Positions 27,030-35,235 of a stretch of 64,000 nucleotides of DNA are shown here, piece after piece. Origin of the DNA: Pseudophaeobacter sp. (GTDB lineage Bacteria > Pseudomonadota > Alphaproteobacteria > Rhodobacterales > Rhodobacteraceae); the NCBI GenBank assembly GCA_027019165.1, contig JALUXC010000003.1:124001-188000 (forward strand), written 5' to 3'. Every line of letters starts with the position of its first letter. Position 1 is the first letter of the stretch. Below the pieces are notes generated by a model. That model did not search any database. It was not told the origin of the DNA and saw only the letters and a list, made by a program, of their open reading frames with translations. The translations under genes were made by a program, and so were the position numbers.

Positions 27030-27050
27030 GCCTCACAATTCCTGTGAGGC
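27030..27050. promoter_or_regulatory. Inverted repeat GCCTCACA-N5-TGTGAGGC
   Basis: Perfect 8-base arms separated by ATTCC, between the divergent zapE (start 26966) and the secreted-protein gene at 27099. It could be an operator for either gene or a small hairpin; no partner protein is identifiable. Confidence 0.45.
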
Positions 27051-27098
27051 GCCGCGCAGATGGCCTGCTGAATAGCATACGGTACGGAGACAGTGTTG

Positions 27099-27659
27099 AT
27101 GGCCCTTTTGCCAAAAGAGACTTTGTGGGTGAAGACTTGCCTGTTTCTGTCGTGTTTGATTGTCCCGCATTTGGCATGGGCCTCTGACAACCGTTTCGCG
27201 CGGTTAACGAAATCGGGCTTGCTCGATCGTGCCGAAGAGCGGGGTGGCTGGGATGTCACGGTCTTGCCGAATGCAATTGAATACACGTGTTTGGTCTGTG
27301 ATGGAGAGGTGACTGCCCGACTGGAGATTGTGGCCCCTTATGATGCGGGAGGGCATGCATCCGTTCGGCAGCGCTATGTCGCGGAGCGAAAGCAGTTTTG
27401 TTCAGAGCTGGCAGCATCGCAGGACGGGCGCTGTGTGTCATTCAAAGATTTCAGCGGTCGTGGGCCGCTGCACTGGTTTCACGCGGCCCATGAAACGGAT
27501 ACAAGCCGTACATTCTGTATTTCGCTATTTAATCAAGGGAACAGCGGCGAACCCGAGTTGATCCAAACGACGATCCGTGCTGGAGAGGGCGCAAGCTCCC
27601 CGCTGCAATTGAGTGGGTTCTTTATGCATCATATGGCTCGACTAACGTTGTGGTTCTGA
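27099..27659 (+). CDS. Hypothetical exported protein, about 186 aa
   Basis: Not recognised. It starts MALLPKETLWVKTCLFLSCLIVPHLAWA, a signal peptide. The mature protein has cysteines at IEYTCLVCDGEV (a CxxC), KQFCSEL, GRCVSF and TFCISL, suggesting periplasmic disulfides or metal binding. The start is ambiguous (GTG 27093, TTG 27096, ATG 27099); the GGAG site at 27086-27089 is compatible with the ATG. It stands alone between zapE and an MFS gene. Confidence 0.66.
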   Translation: MALLPKETLWVKTCLFLSCLIVPHLAWASDNRFARLTKSGLLDRAEERGGWDVTVLPNAIEYTCLVCDGEVTARLEIVAPYDAGGHASVRQRYVAERKQFCSELAASQDGRCVSFKDFSGRGPLHWFHAAHETDTSRTFCISLFNQGNSGEPELIQTTIRAGEGASSPLQLSGFFMHHMARLTLWF

Positions 27660-27778
27660 GAAGCTGAAGGCCTACTTCCCGCTCACATCAATTCTCCTTA
27701 TGTGACTGCGCAGATTTCTTGAATTGACGCCGCGCGCTCAATGCCTACCGTCGCAGCTCTGATTTGAGAGGATCCATT

Positions 27779-29029
27779 ATGAGCGGCGCAGCGGCACAGA
27801 AGACACCCTTGTTCACCCCGGTTTTGATCGTGGGCTGCGTGATCATCATGGTCAGCTTTGCGGTGCGCGCCTCGTTCGGGGTGTTCCAGATCCCTATCGC
27901 CGAAGAGTTCGGCTGGCTACGCACCGAGTTTTCGCTGGCTATCGCGATCCAGAACCTGGCCTGGGGAATCGGGCAGCCGATCTTTGGCGCCCTGGCGGAA
28001 AAGATCGGGGACCGCAAGGCGATCATCCTGGGTGCCTTGGTCTATGCAGCAGGGCTGGTGCTGAGCGCCGGGTCAACGACGCCGATTGAGCATCAGGCCT
28101 ATGCCTGGCTGGTGGGTTTTGGCATTGCGGGCACCGGCTTTGGCGTGGTGCTGGCGGTTGTGGGGCGGGCGAGTTCCGACGAGAACCGCTCGATGTCGCT
28201 GGCTATTGTCACGGCGGCAGGCTCGGCCGGGCAGATTGTTGGCGCGCCCTGGGCCGAGTGGATGCTGACTTTCCTGACCTGGCAGACGGTGTTCCTGGTC
28301 TTTGCAGGTGTCGTGCTGGCGTTGATCCTGACGCTGCCCCTGATGCGCGCGCCGGAAATGGCAAGCAAGGCAGAGCTGGAAGAAAGCATGGGAGCGATCC
28401 TGATCAAGGCCTTCAAGGATCCCTCTTATACGCTGATCTTCCTCGGGTTTTTCAGCTGTGGCTATCAGTTGGCATTCGTGACCGCGCATTTTCCGGCCTT
28501 TGTCACCGAGATGTGCGGGCCGATCATGCCGGGCGGCGCGCTTTACAGTATCGGGATCACCTCCACCTCGGCGCTTGGGGCGGTTGCGATCTCCCTGATC
28601 GGGGCGGCCAATGTGGGGGGGACGTTGCTGGCCGGGTACCTGGGCAATCGCTATTCCAAGAAATACCTCCTGGCGGCGATCTACACCGGGCGGACCATCG
28701 CGGCGGCGGCTTTCATCATGGTGCCGATTACGCCGACAACGGTGATCATCTTTTCCATCGTCATGGGCTCGCTGTGGCTGGCGACAGTGCCGCTCACCTC
28801 GGGGCTGGTCGCGCATATCTATGGGCTGCGTTACATGGGCACGCTCTATGGGATCGTGTTCTTCAGCCACCAGCTGGGCAGTTTCCTGGGCGTGTGGCTG
28901 GGGGGGCGGATGTATGACGCCTATGGCGATTACACCTTCGTGTGGTGGATTGGTGTCGCGGTCGGAGCCTTCAGCGCCATCGTCCATCTGCCGGTACGCG
29001 AACGCCCGCTGACGAGCGTTGTGGCGTAG
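27779..29029 (+). CDS. MFS transporter
   Basis: Major facilitator superfamily carrier of 416 residues with about 12 hydrophobic helices. Helix 1 is VLIVGCVIIMVSFAVRASFGVF; the loop 2-3 motif is FGALAEKIGDRKAII (MFS motif A-like, about residues 65-79). The overall pattern resembles monocarboxylate/oxalate-formate type carriers; the substrate is unknown. The ATG at 27779 is preferred because GAGAGG lies 7 bases before it; the longer frame needs a TTG. No cotranscribed catabolic gene. Confidence 0.88.
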   Translation: MSGAAAQKTPLFTPVLIVGCVIIMVSFAVRASFGVFQIPIAEEFGWLRTEFSLAIAIQNLAWGIGQPIFGALAEKIGDRKAIILGALVYAAGLVLSAGSTTPIEHQAYAWLVGFGIAGTGFGVVLAVVGRASSDENRSMSLAIVTAAGSAGQIVGAPWAEWMLTFLTWQTVFLVFAGVVLALILTLPLMRAPEMASKAELEESMGAILIKAFKDPSYTLIFLGFFSCGYQLAFVTAHFPAFVTEMCGPIMPGGALYSIGITSTSALGAVAISLIGAANVGGTLLAGYLGNRYSKKYLLAAIYTGRTIAAAAFIMVPITPTTVIIFSIVMGSLWLATVPLTSGLVAHIYGLRYMGTLYGIVFFSHQLGSFLGVWLGGRMYDAYGDYTFVWWIGVAVGAFSAIVHLPVRERPLTSVVA

Positions 29030-29277
29030 TAGAAGTGGAGTCGGTACGGGCCTTTGCCCGGTCAACCCTAAGAAAGTAAAGCCCTGACAAGTCTTGCGGT
29101 CTTGCAAGTACCCACCGGTTCTTTGCGGTGGGCAAGAGGGGGGGTGGTCTCTTGCGGTCGGCCGTTCGGAACAAGTTTAGCGATCTTGCAGGAGGCAGTT
29201 CATCTCCCCTTAAAGTATCACATGGATACCGTTTGCGAGGCCAATTAGCGGCCCGACTGTCATTTCGTGAGGCCATT

Positions 29278-30306
29278 ATGCAGATCAACAATACCATCAC
29301 CACTTACACAACATCGCTGTTTCAAAGCTCTGGAGTGAATGATCCCGCAGGTCAGCCCTCTGCGGCCTCCGATCAGGCAAGCGTCTATTCCGCTGGGACC
29401 GGCATAGATATGACCGGTTTTTATACCGATCCAAGGGTGACCTCGGTCAGCCCGGCCACCCTGTCGCAACAAACGCAGGATGTTCTGGATACGATTCACT
29501 CCCTTGGGAACAATGAGCTGAAGGCCATTACCGCAAAGTTCCGTGAGATGGCGACCGAGGAACTTGGGCTGCAGCCAAACGAAGCCCTGCCAGAGAACAT
29601 TACACTGTCCGACCTCGAGACTGAGCAACGTCAGGCACTGTCCGGTGAAACAAGAGACGTGGGGCAAATGCAGAAAAGGCTTGATTTCTTTGCCTTCCTC
29701 GCGACGCAGACAGCCGAGAACCTCAGTACTTCCCGGGCGATTGTCTTTGGGGAGCAGTACATGAATATGAGCGAAGAAGAGCTTGTCGATGACCAGATCA
29801 ACAAAATGGTGGATCGTCAGATGAACGCCATCAAAACCACTATGGACATGGCGCGCAGTCAGGCGTTCCAGGATGCCTCAGCCGGTGTGGAGGAGCGAAC
29901 AGAGCTTGGCGCACCGATGGAAGAGGCTGAACTGGAGGCAATGCGCGCCGATCTTCTGGCCAAACGCCGGGACGAATTCGAGCGTGGCGAGTTGCGGATC
30001 CGGGTCGAGGTCTTTTCCAGCGCCCATGCCGCCAACTATGGAAAGGTCTATGCGACGCTTGATACAGACAGCGGAGACGGCAGGGTCGTTCAGGAGGAGA
30101 ACCGCGTGGCATTTGATGAAAATTGGGAGATGCCGGAGTCAGCCAAGAAAGAGCATTTTGCCCGGAAGTTTGAAGGGATCACCGTCGTCGATGGTCAACC
30201 CGTCCTTGATCCTGGCAAGAAAAATGCTGCGTCCCATAGTGGAATGGAGTTCCTTAAAAAATTCGGTGCCATCGGGCTGGAGTACATGCGCGACGCCCGT
30301 GCGTGA
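29278..30306 (+). CDS. Hypothetical protein, 342 aa
   Basis: Not recognised. From the ATG at 29278 it reads MQINNTITTYTTSLFQSSGVND, a Ser/Thr/Asn-rich N-terminus without a signal peptide, reminiscent of flagellar or type I/III-exported proteins, but that is only an impression. The rest is acidic and mainly helical (NMSEEELVDDQINKMVDRQM; MEEAELEAMRADLLAKRRDE). A GAGG site precedes the ATG. The 250-base region before it has a CCCACCG/CGGTGGG hairpin (29111-29132). Flanked by an MFS gene and a 260-base gap. Confidence 0.65.
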   Translation: MQINNTITTYTTSLFQSSGVNDPAGQPSAASDQASVYSAGTGIDMTGFYTDPRVTSVSPATLSQQTQDVLDTIHSLGNNELKAITAKFREMATEELGLQPNEALPENITLSDLETEQRQALSGETRDVGQMQKRLDFFAFLATQTAENLSTSRAIVFGEQYMNMSEEELVDDQINKMVDRQMNAIKTTMDMARSQAFQDASAGVEERTELGAPMEEAELEAMRADLLAKRRDEFERGELRIRVEVFSSAHAANYGKVYATLDTDSGDGRVVQEENRVAFDENWEMPESAKKEHFARKFEGITVVDGQPVLDPGKKNAASHSGMEFLKKFGAIGLEYMRDARA

Positions 30307-30569
30307 TAGGCTTTGGCTGGCGCGCTCTGAGCCTTATCTAGTCTGATGGCGAATTGGGGCAGTGCTATTGGGTGGATAGGTTGCTGCCGAACGACGAGAG
30401 TGCGGCCGGTCCATATTGGACTGGCTGTATAGGTCATCGAAAAACCGACCATCGGTCGTGTGGTCAATGTTGGCGACCATTTTTTGTGTGAGCGGATGGC
30501 TGACCTGGCTTGAATGGGTGAGGTAAACACCAGAACCGCGCCCCTCCATGTCATTTCGGTGGCTCGGGT

Positions 30570-30884
30570 CTATGACTTGTCCTCAAGAAAGCCAGCCACG
30601 TCCAGCTCAATCATTGCGTTTGTCGACAAGTGTCCAAGGTCCATGTCTTCCAACATCAAGACCAGCACATCTCTACCGCTAGATTGCTGACGGCGCTTTG
30701 CGTGAATGCCACCAACAAAGAGCGAAATGGCATCGTTCTCAACTTTGCACGTTACCACATAGCCCTTGTTTGGCGTCATTCTGTCGATCAGGTCTGAGGG
30801 AACGTTCTCAGGCCAGATCAAGAATTGATCTGTGCGCCCATTGTGCCCTTCAAGAAAGACACTTTCCCCGACCTTTAACCGCAC
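30570..30884 (-). CDS. Hypothetical protein, 104 aa, coupled to ornithine cyclodeaminase
   Basis: A small soluble protein (GTG start) reading MRLKVGESVFLEGHNGRTD. It contains CKVENDAISLFVGGIHAKRR and ends in an acidic helix. The GTG start is one base past the TGA of the cyclodeaminase gene, and a GGGGGTG ribosome site lies within the end of that gene, so translation is coupled. No family recognised. Confidence 0.6.
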   Translation of the reverse strand: MRLKVGESVFLEGHNGRTDQFLIWPENVPSDLIDRMTPNKGYVVTCKVENDAISLFVGGIHAKRRQQSSGRDVLVLMLEDMDLGHLSTNAMIELDVAGFLEDKS

Positions 30885-30885
30885 G

Positions 30886-31803
30886 TCACCCCCTTGCCCG
30901 CCATTTCTCGAGGATATGGCGGCTGGTCATCAGGTCCAGATGGGCGCCGCCGCCGTTCTTGAACAGGGTGATGGCGGCAGGGTCATAGGCGGGGAAGGCG
31001 TCCAGATCGTAGAAATCCGCCAGCACATCGCCGCGCTGGATAACGCCTTCGGCCAGCGGGATCTTGAACTCTCCGATGTGATCCAGCGTGGTGTCGAAGC
31101 TGTCACAATAGATGCGCGCGCGGCAAAGCGCCTCGTCATCACTCTCGCGCATGTCGGGGCGGTATGCGCCGATCAGGTTCAGGTGCTGGCCGGGTTTCAG
31201 CCATTCCCCTTTGACCACCGGGGTCGAGGACATGGTGGAGGTCACGATGATATCTGCCGAACGCACGGCGGGTTCGAGTTCCGGGGCGACTTCGATCTGC
31301 GGGTAGGTGGCCTTCATGTCCATCGCCTTGGACTGGGTGCGGTTCCAGACCCGGATCTGGGCGCGGGGGTAGGCGGCGCCAAAGGCCTCGACCAGCGATC
31401 CGGCGACGGTGCCGGCCCCCACGATCAAGATATCGCGGCTGTCAGGATTAGCCAGCCGCATGGCGCCAAGCAGGCTGTCGCCTGCGGTTTTCCATTTGGT
31501 CACCAGATGGAAATCCACCAGCGCATCCAGCGTGCCATCCTGATCGGAGTACAGACAGACCGCGCCGTTGACCATCGGCTTGCCCGCCTCCGGGTTGCCG
31601 GGAAAGATCGTCGCCGTCTTCACCGCCAGCCCCAGCCCATCGATCCAGGCCGAGCGGCTGAGCAGCGTGTCGGGATCGCGGTAAAGGAAGGTATCGCCAA
31701 TCTCGGCCTTTGGCAGATCATGCCCCTTGGCCAGCGCCTGGGTAAATTCGATCCAGTCCAGAAGGGCCTCGCCTTCGTCAAATCCGATGGATGGGATGGT
31801 CAT
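30886..31803 (-). CDS. Ornithine cyclodeaminase / mu-crystallin family protein
   Basis: NAD(P)-dependent enzyme of the OCD/mu-crystallin family, 305 residues: ornithine cyclodeaminase, alanine dehydrogenase or ketimine reductase type. The Rossmann nucleotide-binding loop is DILIVGAGTVAGSLVEAFGA (about residues 126-145), followed by VWNRTQSKAMD. The N-terminal KTATIFPGNPEAGKP segment contributes to the substrate site. Which imino or amino acid it uses cannot be told. Its start overlaps the HAD gene stop by four bases, so it is in an operon with 31800-32420. Confidence 0.88.
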   Translation of the reverse strand: MTIPSIGFDEGEALLDWIEFTQALAKGHDLPKAEIGDTFLYRDPDTLLSRSAWIDGLGLAVKTATIFPGNPEAGKPMVNGAVCLYSDQDGTLDALVDFHLVTKWKTAGDSLLGAMRLANPDSRDILIVGAGTVAGSLVEAFGAAYPRAQIRVWNRTQSKAMDMKATYPQIEVAPELEPAVRSADIIVTSTMSSTPVVKGEWLKPGQHLNLIGAYRPDMRESDDEALCRARIYCDSFDTTLDHIGEFKIPLAEGVIQRGDVLADFYDLDAFPAYDPAAITLFKNGGGAHLDLMTSRHILEKWRARG

Positions 31804-32420
31804 GCGGCCTCCTCGGGCGTCAACAGCCCCTCGGACACAAGGCGCTGTGCCCAGGTGCCCGGTGTGGTGAAAAGATGGGTGTGCCAGCCGCGCGCGGCGG
31901 CAGCTTCGACGTTCTTTTCGCTATCGTCGGTAAACAAGAGCCTGTCCGGGGCGATGCCGGTGTCGCGCTCGACATGTTCATAGATTTCCGGTTCGGGTTT
32001 CAGTGTGCGCAAATGGCCCGAGACAAAGGCCTGGTCGAACTCGTTGAAGAACGGGTAGACCTTGCGGGCGATCTCGAAGGTGCCGATGCCAAAGTTTGTC
32101 AGCGCAAAGACCGGGGTGCCGCGCGCCTGCAGGGCGCGCATCAGGCGCACTGAATGGGGGATCTCGGGAGAGGCCATTTCGATCCAGCTGTCGTGCCAGT
32201 GGCGGATCTCGTCGGCCCACTCCGGGTGGCGCTCGGCCAGCCCATAGACCGAAGTGCGGAAATCATCGCCGCGATCCACGCCAAGGTTCATGCCGTGCAG
32301 GTCCACCTCCTGGAAGAGCTGCTTGCGGCGATCCGGGCCAAGGCGGCCGTCAAAATAGCTTTCGGGTTTCCACTCGATCAGCACGCGGCCAATGTCGAAT
32401 ACGACGGCGTCGATGGGCAT
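31800..32420 (-). CDS. HAD family hydrolase (subfamily IA, YihX-like)
   Basis: 206-residue phosphatase-like protein. Motif I is VVFDIGRVLIEW with glycine at the second acidic position, as in many YihX/HAD-IA members. Motif II is VFALTNFGIGTFE (about residues 108-120), motif III LKPEPEIYEHV and motif IV LLFTDDSEKNVEAA (about 166-179). It probably dephosphorylates a small phospho-sugar or nucleotide. Second in an operon EamA - HAD - OCD - 104-aa protein. Confidence 0.88.
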   Translation of the reverse strand: MPIDAVVFDIGRVLIEWKPESYFDGRLGPDRRKQLFQEVDLHGMNLGVDRGDDFRTSVYGLAERHPEWADEIRHWHDSWIEMASPEIPHSVRLMRALQARGTPVFALTNFGIGTFEIARKVYPFFNEFDQAFVSGHLRTLKPEPEIYEHVERDTGIAPDRLLFTDDSEKNVEAAAARGWHTHLFTTPGTWAQRLVSEGLLTPEEAA

Positions 32421-32444
32421 CTGGTCTTTCCCTGTTCAGTTGCG

Positions 32445-33407
32445 TCACCCGGCCGAACGGGGGCGCGGGCGGGGCACCGGGCGGCTGCGCCGGGTTTCCC
32501 GCCAGACTGAAACAAGGCCCGCGCCAATGATCAAGGCCGAACCGACCCAGACCGGCAGATCGGGCCATTCATCGAAGACAAGAACGCCCCAAAGCACGGC
32601 CATGGGCATGGCGACATACTCAAACGGAGCCGCAAGGCCCGCCTCGTTCAGCCGATAGGCCTGGCTGACCAGATAGCCGCCGATGGATCCGGCAAGGCCG
32701 ACGCCGACAAACAGCCCCCAATCCTGCGGCTGAGGCCAGACCCAGGCGCGCAGGATGAAATCCATGGCGGCATTGTCACCGGTTGCAAAACGCCCGTCGC
32801 CGGTAACGAGACCGACCAAAGCGCCGACCACCAGAAAGCCCAAGGTCGGATAGAAAGACAGGGTCGAGGCCTTTTCGGCCCCGCCCGCCCGCCGGGTCAG
32901 CACATGCAACGTGGCATAACCGCAGGCCCCCAGCAGAGGCAGGACGGCTGCGGCCTGAAAGCTGCCAGGACCGGGCCGCATGATGATGAGGACGCCCAGA
33001 AACCCCGCCGCAACAGCCCCCCAGCGCCAGGGGCCGACACGCTCTTTCAGGACAAAAACCGACAGGGTGGTCACGATCAAGGGCGTGGCAAAGGCGATGG
33101 CAACCGCTTCGGCGAGAGGCATGATGGCAAGGCTGGTGAAAAAGCAGAGGTTGGCAAACAATACGGCGCAGCAGCGCATCAGATGCAATTTGGGCTGCCG
33201 GGTGCGCAGGATATGAAAGCCGCCCTCCAGCGGGATGATCACCGTCATCAGTACGACCAGGGCCACCACCGAGCGTGTCATGACCACCTGATACAGCGGA
33301 TAGTCGCCCGACAGGAACTTGAAGATCACGTCGATCACGGAAAAACAGACGGCAGATCCCGATGCGGCCATCAGCCCCAGAACACTGACTTTGATTTCCT
33401 GGCTCAT
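32445..33407 (-). CDS. EamA/DMT family transporter
   Basis: Drug/metabolite superfamily exporter of 320 residues with ten hydrophobic helices in two EamA repeats (about residues 8-145 and 158-295). Helix 1 reads GLMAASGSAVCFSVIDVIF; the second repeat contains YATLHVLTRRAGGAEKASTL. RhaT/SAM-type members export amino acids or small metabolites. It is first in the operon with the HAD and OCD genes, 24 bases ahead of HAD, hinting at export of an amino-acid-related compound (inference). Confidence 0.88.
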   Translation of the reverse strand: MSQEIKVSVLGLMAASGSAVCFSVIDVIFKFLSGDYPLYQVVMTRSVVALVVLMTVIIPLEGGFHILRTRQPKLHLMRCCAVLFANLCFFTSLAIMPLAEAVAIAFATPLIVTTLSVFVLKERVGPWRWGAVAAGFLGVLIIMRPGPGSFQAAAVLPLLGACGYATLHVLTRRAGGAEKASTLSFYPTLGFLVVGALVGLVTGDGRFATGDNAAMDFILRAWVWPQPQDWGLFVGVGLAGSIGGYLVSQAYRLNEAGLAAPFEYVAMPMAVLWGVLVFDEWPDLPVWVGSALIIGAGLVSVWRETRRSRPVPRPRPRSAG

Positions 33408-33528
33408 GGTCTGCCTTTCTGGCGTGTTTGTGATGCATCAAGGCCTGTTATCCCCCTGATGACAAAACACCATTGGGCGTCGCGACGCTTTGTTCCTACC
33501 GTGAAGACAACAGCGAGGGAATGCCAGA

Positions 33529-33867
33529 ATGATCACATGTTACATCGCCTATGACATCAACCCGGACCAGGTGGAGGCCTTCGAGGTCTACGCCAGGGCC
33601 TGGATCCCGCTGGTCGAAGGTTTTGGCGGCACGCATCACGGCTATTTCCTGCCTCATGAAAGCGCCAATGACCTGGCGGTGGCGCTGTTTTCCTTTCCTT
33701 CGCTGGCCGCCTACGAGGACTACCGGACCAAGAGCCTTGAGGACGCCGATTGCCAGGCTGCGTTCCGCTATGCAAAGGAACACAACATCATCCGCCGCTA
33801 TGATCGGACATTCCTTCGGCCCGTGCTGGAGGGCGATCTTGCGCCCTTGTTGGCTGCGATGGGGTGA
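33529..33867 (+). CDS. NIPSNAP family protein
   Basis: 112-residue alpha/beta-barrel (dimeric ferredoxin-like) protein. It opens MITCYIAYDINPDQVEAFEV and contains GFGGTHHGYFLPHESANDLAV and FPSLAAYEDYRTKS, the NIPSNAP pattern. Members are small cytoplasmic proteins of poorly defined function, some binding heme or acting in catabolic clusters. Divergent from the EamA gene and convergent with the TetR gene. Confidence 0.85.
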   Translation: MITCYIAYDINPDQVEAFEVYARAWIPLVEGFGGTHHGYFLPHESANDLAVALFSFPSLAAYEDYRTKSLEDADCQAAFRYAKEHNIIRRYDRTFLRPVLEGDLAPLLAAMG

Positions 33868-33959
33868 TCGGGCAAGTCGCACACTCCAGAAGGCCCCAAA
33901 GGATTGACGTTGGCGGTCGCGTGCATCGATGCGGCTCAATACGGTGGGTGGATTTGAGC

Positions 33960-34559
33960 CTATTCTGCGGGCTTTCCAGTCATTGCCGTTGCTTCCGCAA
34001 GCGCGGCGGCGCGGATCTCAGCGGCGAGGCCAGAATCGGGCAGGGTGCGGGCCAGAACCATGCCGCCGACACAAAGCGCCGCCATGGCCATCGCCTTTTG
34101 TCGGGCCTCGGGTGCATCCTGTTGTAGCAGGCTGCTTTGCAAAAGGCCGACCATTGCGGTCAAAAGCTGCTGAAAGGCGCCGCGCACCTCGGGGCTGGCA
34201 CGGGCAACGTCCGATGGTAGGGCGATCATCGGGCATTGGTCCTGCACGGCGCCAAGATGGGCATCCGACAGGTAGCTTTGAACCATCTGCAAAGCGGCCT
34301 CGCTGTCTGGGTTCATCGCGTTGATGCCCGCCTCATGGCGCCACTCAGCGCCGCGCCCCATCAGAAAGCTTGAAACAGCGGCGCAGAACAGATCCTCCTT
34401 GGTTGCAAAATGGTTGTAAAAGCCCCCCCGCGTCAGGCCCGCCTCTGCCATGACCATATCGATTGTCACGCCATGAAAGCCGTGAAGGTTGAACAGGATG
34501 CGCGCCGCCTCGACGATGCGGGCGCGGGTCTTTTCCTTGTGGATGCTGCTGTAGGGCAT
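33960..34559 (-). CDS. TetR/AcrR family regulator
   Basis: 199-residue repressor. The N-terminal helix-turn-helix covers about residues 9-55 (ARIVEAARILFNLHGFHGVT, MAEAGLTRGGFYNHFATKED); the C-terminal ligand domain has a cysteine-bearing QDQCPMIALPSDVA motif typical of TetR_C subfamilies sensing electrophiles or aromatics. Divergent from the YCII gene, with a perfect palindrome between them that is probably its operator (34607-34636). Confidence 0.92.
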   Translation of the reverse strand: MPYSSIHKEKTRARIVEAARILFNLHGFHGVTIDMVMAEAGLTRGGFYNHFATKEDLFCAAVSSFLMGRGAEWRHEAGINAMNPDSEAALQMVQSYLSDAHLGAVQDQCPMIALPSDVARASPEVRGAFQQLLTAMVGLLQSSLLQQDAPEARQKAMAMAALCVGGMVLARTLPDSGLAAEIRAAALAEATAMTGKPAE

Positions 34560-34606
34560 GGGGCTATGGCTCCTTCTGGGGTACGAATGCAGCCAGTCTG
34601 GCAGAT

Positions 34607-34636
34607 ATCAAAATATGTTCTTTAACATATTTTGAT
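34607..34636. promoter_or_regulatory. TetR operator palindrome ATCAAAATATGTT-N4-AACATATTTTGAT
   Basis: Perfect 13-base inverted repeat with a CTTT spacer, between the divergent TetR gene (start 34559) and the YCII gene (start 34683). Its A+T richness in a G+C-rich genome and its position make it the likely operator and overlapping promoter for both genes. Confidence 0.85.
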
Positions 34637-34682
34637 CGGGGCTAGCCTTGGCGTCACCGACGATTTCAAAAGGAGCATTGAG

Positions 34683-35003
34683 ATGCCGAAATTCGTACTC
34701 GCCTATCATGGCAAACCCGATGTCAACTCGCCCGAGGACGGCGCAAAAATGATGGCAGATTGGAAAGCCTGGATGGCCGGTCTTGGCGCTGCGGCAATAG
34801 ACCCGGGCCTTGCCGTCGGGCCATCAAAGACTGTGCTCAGCAATGGTTCGGTGGCCGAGGATGGAGGCACCAATCCGCTGTCGGGCTATACGGTAATCGA
34901 AGCTGCGGACATGGACGCCGCGATCAAGATGGTCCGGGGCTGCCCGCATTTGTCGGGGAGCGGAACCATCGAGGTCGCACAGGACCTTGAACTCGAAATG
35001 TAG
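34683..35003 (+). CDS. YCII-related domain protein
   Basis: 106-residue ferredoxin-like protein beginning MPKFVLAYHGKPDVNSPEDG, with DWKAWMAGLGAAAIDPG and GYTVIEAADMDAAIKMVRGC, the YCII/DGPF-type fold found as dimers in catabolic or stress operons. The AAGGAG site 8 bases before the ATG at 34683 decides the start. Divergent from and probably controlled by the TetR repressor. Enzymatic role unknown. Confidence 0.85.
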   Translation: MPKFVLAYHGKPDVNSPEDGAKMMADWKAWMAGLGAAAIDPGLAVGPSKTVLSNGSVAEDGGTNPLSGYTVIEAADMDAAIKMVRGCPHLSGSGTIEVAQDLELEM

Positions 35004-35235
35004 GGCAACAACGCGCCAATGGCCCTGTTGTGGCCGGAGCGGTTTGCGTTCTGTGCCGGAGCAGGGCCTCGCGCCCCTTGCTGGTGGCGATGGGCTGACT
35101 GGTCATCTCACACGCACCTGGAAGGCTCTCGGAGGGGGCCTTCAATGCGACAGGCGGGCATCAGAACGCTCCATGGCAGCATGATACCGCTGGAAGGCCA
35201 CCCGGAGGAAACACGGAATTCTTCCCGCAGCAAAG

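Noticed and set aside
30307-30569. A short minus-strand frame with a phrase resembling a transposase end
   Set aside because: Too short and too weak to call; no inverted repeats or target duplication found nearby.
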